Part shown: positions 18,069-26,759 of the stretch, piece after piece
Layout of the letters: the number at the start of each line of letters is the position of its first letter
Position numbering within the stretch: the stretch's first letter is position 1
Source of the DNA: Mesorhizobium carmichaelinearum
GTDB lineage: Bacteria; Pseudomonadota; Alphaproteobacteria; Rhizobiales; Rhizobiaceae
DNA: 62,792 nt
Assembly (NCBI RefSeq): GCF_900199455.1
Contig: NZ_FZQR01000029.1
Location: 1 to 62,792, forward strand
Direction: 5' to 3'
Position numbers and translations under genes: made by a program
Notes under the pieces: generated by a model
Database searches by the model: none
What the model was told of the DNA's origin: nothing
What the model saw: the letters and a program-made list of their open reading frames with translations, nothing else

Positions 18069-21000
18069 TCACATCCCCGTCAGATCGCTCATCAGCCCTG
18101 ACGCCACCGACAGCCGCGACACGGTGATGTCGCCGCCTTCGGTCAGCGCCTGCAGCCGCTCGCGGATGCGTGCCACCCGCTCGCCGCCGGCTTCCAGCCA
18201 GGCCGCCACCGGATCGGCCGCCTTGGCATGGCCGGTGAGTGCCGCGACCGCAATGCCGCGCCGTGCAGCGCCGATCGTGTCGGTGGCGCGCGACAAAGCG
18301 AGCTGATCATAGTAGTCCGATGGCGTGATCGAGCGTGCCGCGTCTTCGACGCGCGGAATGCGGAAGGCATCGCTGACGGCGAAGAACGCCTTGGCCGCCG
18401 CGACGATGTCGGCATTTGCCATCCGCGCGGTCAGCGCGATGTCGGGGATCAGTTCCGCCACCTCGCTCAGCGCCAGTTGCTCTGCCAGCCTTTCCGGCGC
18501 ACCGGCCTTGAACAGTCCGTGCCGCTTCTCCTCGATCCGCTCGCGCGAGAAGGCCGGCAGCAGCGAAACGAGCTTCGGCTCCAGCGCCTTGCGCGCCTCC
18601 TGCAGTTCGGCGATGCGTTGGCCGAGGGGTGCGGTGCCGGCATCGTTCTTCAGATACCAGCCGCTGGTCACATAGATCAGCCGGCTCACCATCTGGTAGA
18701 GATCGAGTTGCACCTGGCCGTCGATCTGGTTGTCGAGCGCGTCGATCTCGCGGTAGAGCGCCGGCAGCGCGAAGCCGTCGCGCACCACGGCGAAGGTGCG
18801 CACGACATCGGCGGCGGTGCGCCCCGTGGCTTCCTGCAGCCGGTTGACGAAGGACGCGCCGCCGCGATTGACGAGGTCGTTGGCAACGACTCGAGCGATG
18901 ATTTCGCGGCGCAGCCTGTGGCCATGGATCTCGGCGGCGTATTTCTTCGCCATCCGGTCGGGGAAATAGCCCATCAGATCGCGGTCGAAATGCGCATCGT
19001 CAGGCACGTCGCTGGCGACGATGTCGGAAAACAGCACGATCTTGGCATAGGCGAGCAACACGCCGAGCTCGGCCCGGGTCAGCGGCTCGCCGCGCGCCTC
19101 GCGCTCGGCGAGTGCGGCCGGTGACGGCAGCGTCTCCACCGCGCGGTCGAGCAGGCCGCGCGCTTCCAGCGCCGTCATGAACCGGGCCTGATGCGCGATA
19201 TCGGCAAGGCCGCGCTTGCGGGCGATCGAAAGCGCCAGAGTCTGCTGGTAGTTGTTGGACAGGACAAGCCCGCCGACCTCGTCGGTCATCTCGGCCAGCA
19301 GCTTGTTGCGGGCCGGGCGCGTCAGCGATCCCTTGCGCATGGCCGACGCCAGCGCAATCTTGATGTTGACCTCGACGTCGGAGCAGTTGACCCCGCCCGA
19401 ATTGTCGATGGCGTCGGAGTTGCAGCGGCCGCCATTCATGCCGAACTCGATGCGCGCCCGTTGCGTGACGCCGAGATTGGCGCCCTCGCCGATCACCTTG
19501 GCGCGCACGTCGAGCGCGGTGATGCGGATGGCATCATTGGCGCGGTCGCCGACCTCGGCATTGGTTTCGGTGGAGGCCCTCAAGTAAGTGCCGATGCCGC
19601 CGAACCACAGAAGATCGACCGGCGCCTTGAGGATGGCGGTCATGATCTCGGCCGGCGTGGCGGTGGTCTTCGCCAGGCCAATCGCCGCCGCTGCCGCCGG
19701 CGGCAAGGTAATCGACTTCTGGCTGCGCGAGACGATGACGCCGCCTTCCGACAGCTTCGACTTGTCGTAGTCCTGCCAGCTCGAACGCGGCAAAGCGAAC
19801 ATGCGCTCGCGCTCAGTCATCGAGGCCGCCATGTCAGGATCTGGATCGATGAAGATGTCGCGATGGTCGAAGGCGGCGATCAGCCTTGTCTGCGGCGACA
19901 ACAGCATGCCATTGCCGAACACGTCGCCCGACATGTCGCCGACACCGACGACGGTGAAGGGCGAGGTCTGGATGTCGCGGTTGATCTCGCGGAAGTGCCG
20001 CTTGACCGCTTCCCAGGCGCCCTTGGCGGTGATGCCCATCTTCTTGTGGTCGTAGCCGGCCGAGCCGCCGCTGGCGAAGGCGTCGTCGAGCCAGAAGCCA
20101 TGCTTCTCGGAGATGGCGTTGGCGGTGTCGGAGAAGGTCGCCGTGCCCTTGTCGGCGGCGACGACGAAATAGGGATCGTCCTGGTCGCGCCTGACAACGT
20201 CGGCCGGCGGAATGACACCATCCAGCCCGATATTGTCGGTGATCGACAGCAGGCTGGACACAAAATTCTTGTAGGCCGAGGTGCCGGCCTCGAAGATAGC
20301 GTCGCGGCTGCCGCCCGCCGGCAGGCGCTTGGGGAAGAAGCCGCCCTTGGCGCCGACCGGCACGATGACGGCGTTCTTGACCTGCTGCGCCTTGACCAGG
20401 CCGAGCACTTCGGTGCGGTAGTCCTGGGCGCGGTCCGACCAGCGCAGGCCGCCACGCGCCACCGGGCCGAAGCGCAGATGCAGTCCTTCGACCTCGGAAC
20501 CGTAGACGAAGATCTCGCGCCACGGCCGTGGCGCCGGCAGTCCCTCGACCGCTTGCGATTCGAGCTTGATCGCCAGCGACTGGCCTTTCTGCTTCGTATC
20601 GGCAACGAAATGATTGGTGCGAAGCGAGGCTTCGATCAGGTTGAGATAGCGGCGGATGATGGTGTCGTCATCGATGTTGGGCACATCTTCCAGCGCGTCC
20701 TTGATCTTGGCCTTGAGGTGCTTTGCCGCCACCACGCCGTCGCCTTCCGCCGTCGGGCCAAGCCGGGCGATGAACAGCGCGTGCAAGCCGCGAGCGATCT
20801 CGGGATAGCGGTTGAGTGCCGCAGCGATGAAATCCTGGCTTTGCGGAATGCCGACCTGCTGCAGATAGCGGCCATAGGCGCGCAGGATGGTGATTTCGCC
20901 GGACCACAGGCCGGCGGTCTGGGCAAGACCGTTATAGCCGTCATTGTCGACATCGCCGCGCCACACCGACAGGAACGCATCCTCGAACAGCGCGCCGCCA

Positions 21001-22859
21001 TCGGTAAGGTCGATCGGCTTGCCGTAGCTGTTCTCCAGCTCCATGTCGTGGATGAAGACCATGCCGGACTGGTCGTCGCCGACCTCGAAGGTGCGCTCGC
21101 TGATGACGCGGAAGCCGATGTTTTCCAGCACCGGCACGCGCCGCGACAGCGCCACCGGGCTGCCATGGTGATAGATCTTCAGCGCCGCCTGATGCGGCTT
21201 CTGCTCGGCGTGGCGGTAATAGTCGATGGCGATCGGATTGTCGGCGCTGATCCCAGCGATGCGCCCGGCATCGACCAGCGCCACCGCGGCGCTGAACGAA
21301 TCGCGGTAGCTTTCCGGCAGCCTTGCGGCGATGGCCTTCAACACCTGGTCGCCGCCATTGGCATCCGCCGCGTCGGAAAGGGCATCCTCCCAGGTCCGCA
21401 CGATGTCGCGGATCGCCGCCTCGATCGTCGCCTGCTCGACCTTAGGCGTCTTGCCGCCGGAGCGGCCGATGATGAAATGCACGCGCGCCAGCCCGCCTTC
21501 GGGGAAGGCCGGGTAATAGGCCGACAGCCGGCCCTCGAACACGGTTTTCAGATACGTGCCGACCTTCTCGCGCACGACGCTGTCATAGCGGTCGCGCGGC
21601 ACGAAGACGAGGATCGAGACGAAGCGATCGAACTGGTCGGCGCGCACCAGCGCCCGAACGCGCGGCCGCTCGATCAGGCCGAGAATGGCCGCGGCGTGCT
21701 TGCGCAGGATCGGCACCGGCACTTGGAACAACTCGTCGCGCGGATAGCTCTCCAATACGTTGATCAGCGCCTTGCCGGAGTGATCGTGCCGATCGAAGCC
21801 GGACTTGGCGATGATGGTTTCGGCCTTCGACCGGAGATACGGGATCTTCATCACCGAGCGCGTGTAGGCGGTCGATGTGAACAGGCCGACGATCCGCAAC
21901 TCGCCGGCAAGCGCGCCCTTCGGGGTATAGGTCTTGACCCCGATGTAATCGAGATAGATGCGGCGATGCACGGACGACTTGGCATTGGCCTTGGTGACGA
22001 TCAGCGGCTCCGGTCCATGCAAGAAGGCGCGAATCTCTGGCGTCGTCGTCACCGCTTCGGTGCCGCGCCGCAGCACCAGCACGTCGGGGTCAGAGAGAAT
22101 GCCGAGGCCGGGCTTGTCAGCGCGCTCCAGATTGCCGCTTTCCTCGCCGCCGGTGTATTTGAATTCGCGCATGCCGAGGAAGGTGAAATTGTCGTCGCGC
22201 AGCCATTCCAGGAAGGCGATCGCCTCGGCGACGCTCTTCTTGTCCAGCGGCACTGCCGAATAGCGGAATTCCGAGATCGCCTGGTCAAGCCGGGCCAGCA
22301 TCGGCTTCCAATCGTTGACGGCGGCGTGCACCTGGCCGAGCATCTTGCGCAGCCGCTCGGTCAAGCCGTTCGCCGCCTCCGCCGTCAGCCGCGGTATATG
22401 GACGTGGATGACGCTCAGCCGGTCATGATTGCCATCGTCCTTGGCGAAATTGCCGTCGCCGAGGATTTCCTCGACACCGCGTTTGCCGTGGCGCACCGTG
22501 ATGACCGGGTGGGTGACGAGCGTCGGCTCGCCTGATGTCTCGGTGATCTCGCCGAGGATGGAATCGAACAGGAACGGCATGTTGTCGTTGACGACGGTTA
22601 TGACCGTCACCGGACGGCCTTCGCGAACGACGCCCGAATCGGTCTCCACGGCAACGACGCACTCACCCTTCTTGTGGCCGGCCACCGCCTGGCCGGCGAG
22701 GTCGGCGGCGCGTTCGAGGGCGGACACGTCATAGGCGGCAATGTCTTCGGCCGGCGCGCGGGCGAGCAGGTAGTCGGCAAGCCTTGATGGCTTTTCCTCG
22801 GTCTTTGCCGCTGATGTGGCTTTTTTCTTCGGCTTCGCTGCGGATTTCACGCTGGCCAT
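18069..22859 (-). CDS. NAD-dependent glutamate dehydrogenase, large (about 180 kDa) class
   Basis: Oxidatively deaminates glutamate to 2-oxoglutarate using NAD+. The 1596 residues fit the large GDH class. The N-terminal half carries ACT-like regulatory regions. The catalytic domain contains VGAKGGFFPKRLP near residue 835, GDMSGDVFGNGML near 978 and GEGANLGVTQRARIEF near 1130 with the conserved Asn/Gly-rich continuation. A long helical C-terminal domain follows. The start at 22859 is followed by a Lys/Ala-rich tail typical of rhizobial homologues. Confidence 0.96.
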   Translation of the reverse strand: MASVKSAAKPKKKATSAAKTEEKPSRLADYLLARAPAEDIAAYDVSALERAADLAGQAVAGHKKGECVVAVETDSGVVREGRPVTVITVVNDNMPFLFDSILGEITETSGEPTLVTHPVITVRHGKRGVEEILGDGNFAKDDGNHDRLSVIHVHIPRLTAEAANGLTERLRKMLGQVHAAVNDWKPMLARLDQAISEFRYSAVPLDKKSVAEAIAFLEWLRDDNFTFLGMREFKYTGGEESGNLERADKPGLGILSDPDVLVLRRGTEAVTTTPEIRAFLHGPEPLIVTKANAKSSVHRRIYLDYIGVKTYTPKGALAGELRIVGLFTSTAYTRSVMKIPYLRSKAETIIAKSGFDRHDHSGKALINVLESYPRDELFQVPVPILRKHAAAILGLIERPRVRALVRADQFDRFVSILVFVPRDRYDSVVREKVGTYLKTVFEGRLSAYYPAFPEGGLARVHFIIGRSGGKTPKVEQATIEAAIRDIVRTWEDALSDAADANGGDQVLKAIAARLPESYRDSFSAAVALVDAGRIAGISADNPIAIDYYRHAEQKPHQAALKIYHHGSPVALSRRVPVLENIGFRVISERTFEVGDDQSGMVFIHDMELENSYGKPIDLTDGGALFEDAFLSVWRGDVDNDGYNGLAQTAGLWSGEITILRAYGRYLQQVGIPQSQDFIAAALNRYPEIARGLHALFIARLGPTAEGDGVVAAKHLKAKIKDALEDVPNIDDDTIIRRYLNLIEASLRTNHFVADTKQKGQSLAIKLESQAVEGLPAPRPWREIFVYGSEVEGLHLRFGPVARGGLRWSDRAQDYRTEVLGLVKAQQVKNAVIVPVGAKGGFFPKRLPAGGSRDAIFEAGTSAYKNFVSSLLSITDNIGLDGVIPPADVVRRDQDDPYFVVAADKGTATFSDTANAISEKHGFWLDDAFASGGSAGYDHKKMGITAKGAWEAVKRHFREINRDIQTSPFTVVGVGDMSGDVFGNGMLLSPQTRLIAAFDHRDIFIDPDPDMAASMTERERMFALPRSSWQDYDKSKLSEGGVIVSRSQKSITLPPAAAAAIGLAKTTATPAEIMTAILKAPVDLLWFGGIGTYLRASTETNAEVGDRANDAIRITALDVRAKVIGEGANLGVTQRARIEFGMNGGRCNSDAIDNSGGVNCSDVEVNIKIALASAMRKGSLTRPARNKLLAEMTDEVGGLVLSNNYQQTLALSIARKRGLADIAHQARFMTALEARGLLDRAVETLPSPAALAEREARGEPLTRAELGVLLAYAKIVLFSDIVASDVPDDAHFDRDLMGYFPDRMAKKYAAEIHGHRLRREIIARVVANDLVNRGGASFVNRLQEATGRTAADVVRTFAVVRDGFALPALYREIDALDNQIDGQVQLDLYQMVSRLIYVTSGWYLKNDAGTAPLGQRIAELQEARKALEPKLVSLLPAFSRERIEEKRHGLFKAGAPERLAEQLALSEVAELIPDIALTARMANADIVAAAKAFFAVSDAFRIPRVEDAARSITPSDYYDQLALSRATDTIGAARRGIAVAALTGHAKAADPVAAWLEAGGERVARIRERLQALTEGGDITVSRLSVASGLMSDLTGM

Positions 22860-22995
22860 GACGCTATTCCCTCCCGTCGAATGCTTTTACGACTATCGTA
22901 GCAGATGACCGCTGTTTGGCGACAAAGGTTTGACGGCTTGCCAAGAATTATCCGAATTCGGCGGCAAGCCACCGCCCAAAGAGGAGAAACGACCC

Positions 22996-23559
22996 ATGAC
23001 CGGCAAAATTTCGGCGCTTGATCTCGCCTCGGGAGAGTTGAGCGAGGCGACGAAAACCTATTTCGCCAAATGCGAGGAGAAGCTCGGCCTCGTTCCCAAC
23101 GTGCTCAAGGCCTACGCCTTCGACGACAAGAAGCTGCGCGCCTTCACCGACATGTACAATGATCTGATGCTGGGTGAGTCCGGCCTGTCGAAGCTGGAGC
23201 GCGAGATGATCGCGGTCGCCGTCTCCTCGATCAACCATTGCTACTACTGCCTGACCGCGCATGGCGCCGCGGTGCGCCTGCTGTCCGGAGACCCGGCGCT
23301 CGGCGAGATGATGGTGATGAATTTCCGCGCCGCCGATCTTTCGCCGCGGCAGGCCGCCATGCTCGAATTCGCCGTCAAGCTGACCGAAGAGCCGGCCAAG
23401 ATCGTCGAGGCCGACCGGGCGGCGCTTCGAAAAGCCGGCTTCAGCGACCGCGACATCTGGGACATCGCCTCGACCGCAGCCTTCTTCAACATGTCGAACC
23501 GGGTGGCTGCGGCGATCGACATGCGGCCGAACGGCGAATACCACGCCATGGCGCGATAA
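22996..23559 (+). CDS. Peroxidase-related enzyme, AhpD/carboxymuconolactone decarboxylase-like
   Basis: A 187-residue all-helical AhpD-fold protein. The redox motif is HCYYCLTAHG with the CxxC and proton-relay His of AhpD-type peroxidases. VKLTEEPAKI and FSDRDIWDI follow as in the uncharacterised peroxidase-related family. GAGGAGAAAC lies just before the ATG at 22996. It is divergent from the glutamate dehydrogenase gene with about 136 bases between. Confidence 0.88.
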   Translation: MTGKISALDLASGELSEATKTYFAKCEEKLGLVPNVLKAYAFDDKKLRAFTDMYNDLMLGESGLSKLEREMIAVAVSSINHCYYCLTAHGAAVRLLSGDPALGEMMVMNFRAADLSPRQAAMLEFAVKLTEEPAKIVEADRAALRKAGFSDRDIWDIASTAAFFNMSNRVAAAIDMRPNGEYHAMAR

Positions 23560-23696
23560 GGGATCGCATCCAATGGCCCATCACGCCGTATATTAGCGGC
23601 CACGCATTCCCGTTGCTTGTTTGCCAGTTTGGTCCGATGATCGGCAGGCGGCATGACCGCATGCCGGTTCGATGCCGCTCATCAAGGGAGGAGAAC

Positions 23697-24023
23697 ATGG
23701 CGAAATTTCTCTACGTTTATCATGGCTCCGGCAAGATGCCGACGAGCGAAGCCGAGCAAAAGGCGATGACCGACGCCTGGACAGGCTGGTTTGGAAAGCT
23801 CGGTTCGGCCGTTGTCGACCCAGGCAATCCGGTCGGCATGTCGAAGACTGTCCTGCCTGGCGGCAAGATAGAAAACAACGGCGGCAGCAACCCGACCGGC
23901 GGCTACTCCATCATCGAGGCCAGGGATATCAACGATGCCGCCGAGAAGGCCAAGGGCTGCCCGATGCTGGCCATGCCAAACTGCAACGTCGAGATCGCAC
24001 CGATCATCAATATGATGGGCTGA
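23697..24023 (+). CDS. YCII-related domain protein
   Basis: A 108-residue protein of the YCII dimeric alpha/beta-barrel fold (FLYVYHGSG at the start; a central PGGKIENNGGSNPTGGYSII). Its function is unknown; relatives have been proposed as small enzymes or sensor-linked proteins. GGGAGGAGAAC precedes the ATG at 23697. Confidence 0.8.
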   Translation: MAKFLYVYHGSGKMPTSEAEQKAMTDAWTGWFGKLGSAVVDPGNPVGMSKTVLPGGKIENNGGSNPTGGYSIIEARDINDAAEKAKGCPMLAMPNCNVEIAPIINMMG

Positions 24024-24032
24024 CGCCTCGCC

Positions 24033-24647
24033 TCAGGACCGTGCCGCGATCGCCGCCGCGGCACCGGCCATGGTCGTGGCGCTGACGCGGTTGGCGATCT
24101 TCATGGCGCGCTTGCTTTTTAAGAGCTTGCGCGCCTGCGAGGCGGCGAGCACCCAGGCGAGATCGATGGCGATCAAAACCACCGCCATCGTCGCCGTCAG
24201 TTCGACCCAGCCGACGATGCTGACCGAAGCGAGGTCGATGATGGTCGGCAGCAGCGCCAGGTAGAACATCATGATCTTGGGGTTGCCGAGTGTGACAGCC
24301 ATGCCGGCGAAGAACAGTTTTATCGCCGAATCCTCGCGTGGCATCTCGCCCTCTTTGGCATCGACAGGCGCCGTCCACATCTTCCAGGCAAGGTAAGCGA
24401 GATAGGCGACGCCGGCCCATTTCACCACGACAAAGGCAAAGTGGAAGGTCTGCGCCACCACGGCCAGTCCGAACACCGCCAGCGACAGCCAGATGCCCTC
24501 GCCGATCCACATGGCGAGCAGGAACGGAAACACATCGCGAAAGCCCTTCGCGATGACGCGCGCGACGAGGGCCGCGATCGACGGGCCGGGCGAACCGGCG
24601 GCAACAAACAAGGCGGCGGCGAAGATCAGGAGCGAGGTGAGGTGCAT
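24033..24647 (-). CDS. LysE family translocator (amino acid exporter-like)
   Basis: A 204-residue inner-membrane protein with six predicted helices. GSPGPSIAALVARVIAKGFR near residue 18 and GNPKIMMFYLALLP near 120 are LysE/RhtB signatures. Substrates in the family are amino acids such as lysine or homoserine lactone; the specificity here is unknown. The start at 24647 has GGAAGG upstream. Confidence 0.88.
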   Translation of the reverse strand: MHLTSLLIFAAALFVAAGSPGPSIAALVARVIAKGFRDVFPFLLAMWIGEGIWLSLAVFGLAVVAQTFHFAFVVVKWAGVAYLAYLAWKMWTAPVDAKEGEMPREDSAIKLFFAGMAVTLGNPKIMMFYLALLPTIIDLASVSIVGWVELTATMAVVLIAIDLAWVLAASQARKLLKSKRAMKIANRVSATTMAGAAAAIAARS

Positions 24648-24818
24648 GGCACTGCCTTCCAAGCGGTTGAAGGGCGGACGATATACGATCGACATCACCG
24701 CTTGCAACGTCGGCGCCAGCAGATCCCAGACCGGCTCCGCGTTCGGCCATGCCCTTGACTGCCATGCCTGACTTGCAGTCAGGTTGATCGTGCCGAGCAG
24801 GCGGGAGGAGGAGTTTTC

Positions 24819-25646
24819 ATGGTTGTGCAAAGTTGGCGCACAGTCGTTCGACAGTTCTCCATACTGGCTGTCCTGGTAGCCAGCATGGCGCTGAGCGGAG
24901 CGCTGCAGGCCGTAGCATCGTCGAGGAAGCCGCCGAAATATGATCACGTCGTTGTCGTGATCATGGAGAACCACACCTTTGAACAGATTTCTCTGGCGGG
25001 ACGAGCTGCTCCCTATTTGCATAAGTTGGCAAGAGGTGGTGCGCTGTTCGATCGATCCTACGGGGTTGCTCACCCCAGCCAACCCAATTACTTCGCGCTG
25101 TTTAGCGGCCTGACACAAGGCGTCCACGATGACGGCATGCACGGCTTTGCCGCGCCGAACCTGGCCGCTCGTCTTCGGACTCACGGCAAGACATTTACGG
25201 GCTACGTCGAAGCCGGATCACCGCGAAAACATAATCCTTGGGAATCGTTTGCCGACGCGAAGGGATTTGAGAAGTCTCTTGCCCACCTCCCTCGCGACTA
25301 CGCGAAGCTACCATCCGTCAGTTTCGTGATCCCCAATCTCGAAAATGACATGCATGATGGCACAATAAAGACGGCTGACACCTGGTTGAAAACTCACCTT
25401 GGTGGTTATGCCGCCTGGTCGAAGAAAAACAACAGCCTTCTGATAGTGACTTTCGATGAAGACGACTACCGTACAGAGAATCATATATTCACGGTATTCT
25501 ACGGATCTGGAATAAAATCAGGACGTTACTCCGAAAGGATCGATCACTATTCGGTCTTGCGAACCATTGAAGACATAGAGAGCATACCCCCCTTGGGCAC
25601 CAGCGTCATCAGAAGGGTGATCACAAGTGGCTGGAACCGACGGTAA
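24819..25646 (+). CDS. Secreted phosphoesterase (acid phosphatase / phospholipase C-like)
   Basis: A 275-residue protein with an N-terminal signal peptide (hydrophobic FSILAVLVASMALSGAL, residues about 13-29). The phosphoesterase fold follows: VVVVIMENHTFEQI (metal-binding Asn/Glu), HPSQPNYFALFSG with the predicted nucleophile region, and ending TFDEDDY plus HIFTVFYG. It probably releases phosphate in the periplasm. The strong GGAGGAGG before ATG 24819 supports the start. Base composition is unlike its neighbours: 25441-25500 holds only 23 G/C of 60, suggesting transfer. Confidence 0.82.
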   Translation: MVVQSWRTVVRQFSILAVLVASMALSGALQAVASSRKPPKYDHVVVVIMENHTFEQISLAGRAAPYLHKLARGGALFDRSYGVAHPSQPNYFALFSGLTQGVHDDGMHGFAAPNLAARLRTHGKTFTGYVEAGSPRKHNPWESFADAKGFEKSLAHLPRDYAKLPSVSFVIPNLENDMHDGTIKTADTWLKTHLGGYAAWSKKNNSLLIVTFDEDDYRTENHIFTVFYGSGIKSGRYSERIDHYSVLRTIEDIESIPPLGTSVIRRVITSGWNRR

Positions 25647-26072
25647 TTTCGCGCTGGACATGTCACATGCACCGATCGTCGTCGCCGTCGGCGGTCGCTC
25701 CTGCCCGTCGCCTCGACAATTGGTCGTCTCCAGACACGTTGGAAGCCAATAGCACCCTTGCAGTCCTCATTGGCTACGGCTAGAAGACCCGCCGCGAAAC
25801 AATCTTGAGCTTCACTTTGCCTCAGTAACCGCCGGTCTCGTCAACTCCCCCGACACACCTGATGGCGCCGCATCCGCGGTGCCTGTTTCATGTTTATGTG
25901 TTCCTCTGGGCGGCGCTTCGAGACCGGTTTGGCACTGCTGAACCACTGTCGCGCGCTTTCCGCCAGCGACACCTGACTTCACCATCTCCGCAGCCTACCG
26001 CCACGCCGCGCCCGCATGGGCATCTCGATCGTGCCGACCTGATGAACTTCCCGACGGGAAGGGCTTATCGGC
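25647..26072. other. Intergenic region without recognised feature
   Basis: About 425 bases. The open frames inside it are off-frame and have no ribosome binding site or family resemblance. I see no repeat shared with the rest of the window. The right end holds the leader of the DUF1062 gene. Confidence 0.4.
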
Positions 26073-26699
26073 ATGTCTTCTACTCTGCGCATCCACTGGG
26101 CGATCGCCCCCCAAATCGCACCTCAACCGCTGATCAACTGCAATCGCTGCGGCGGCGTGAAGGCCTATCGTTGCAGCGGCAAATTCCGCGTCAACGCCAA
26201 CGGCAAGCGCATCGACGTCTGGCTGATCTACCGCTGCGTCGACTGCGACAATTCCTGGAATTTCGGCATCTTCGAACGCTGCAACCGCCGCGACATCGAG
26301 CCGGCGCTGCTGCAGGCACTCGAAAGCAACGATCCGGGGCTGGCGCGGCGCCATGCCTTCGACACCGGCGCCTTGCGCAGCCAGGTGGGGCGTGTCGAGG
26401 AGTTTCCCGATGTCGCCGTGCACAAGCGATTGCTCGGCGGCGCCAGGGACAACGCAGCGGCCCTGGAACTCCTGCTTGGGATGGAAATGCCGACATCGCT
26501 CCGGCTCGACCGCTTGCTTGCCAATGAACTCGGCATCTCGCGCTCGCGGCTTCAAACGCTTGGGGAACGGCGCCGGCTGGTCGTCGATCCGGACGGCGCC
26601 AAAGCCTTGCGCAAACCGGCCCGCCAGGGAATGACGGTCCGGATCGACCTGGCCGGCGAGCCGGATCACCAAGCAATCATCGGCGCGGCCGGTGGATGA
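26073..26699 (+). CDS. DUF1062 domain-containing protein
   Basis: A 208-residue protein. NCNRCGG (residues about 22-28) and YRCVDCDNSWN (about 53-63) are two CxxC pairs likely to bind zinc. The C-terminal half contains an S4-like segment (TSLRLDRLLANELGISRSRL), hinting at RNA binding. The gene family is uncharacterised. It faces typA across a shared terminator. Confidence 0.8.
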   Translation: MSSTLRIHWAIAPQIAPQPLINCNRCGGVKAYRCSGKFRVNANGKRIDVWLIYRCVDCDNSWNFGIFERCNRRDIEPALLQALESNDPGLARRHAFDTGALRSQVGRVEEFPDVAVHKRLLGGARDNAAALELLLGMEMPTSLRLDRLLANELGISRSRLQTLGERRRLVVDPDGAKALRKPARQGMTVRIDLAGEPDHQAIIGAAGG

Positions 26700-26703
26700 A
26701 CGA

Positions 26704-26738
26704 GAAAGGGGCGGAGCACCGGATGCTCCGCCCCTTTC
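26704..26738. terminator. Shared bidirectional terminator DUF1062 / typA
   Basis: A perfect 15-bp stem, GAAAGGGGCGGAGCA (26704-26718) with its complement at 26724-26738, around a 5-base loop. It is centred between the two convergent stops. T-richer flanks occur on the minus-strand exit. Confidence 0.88.
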
Positions 26739-26759
26739 AGAGAATCGTCGGAAGAAAAA

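Noticed and set aside
19191..22535. 1114-codon open frame antisense to the glutamate dehydrogenase gene
   Set aside because: Long antisense frames are expected opposite highly GC-biased codons. The translation is repetitive in Asp, Arg and Val with no domain, while the sense strand is an unmistakable complete enzyme.
25862..26527. 221-codon open frame overlapping the DUF1062 gene
   Set aside because: Arg/Pro/His-rich low-quality translation in a shifted frame; the DUF1062 frame has zinc motifs and family resemblance.
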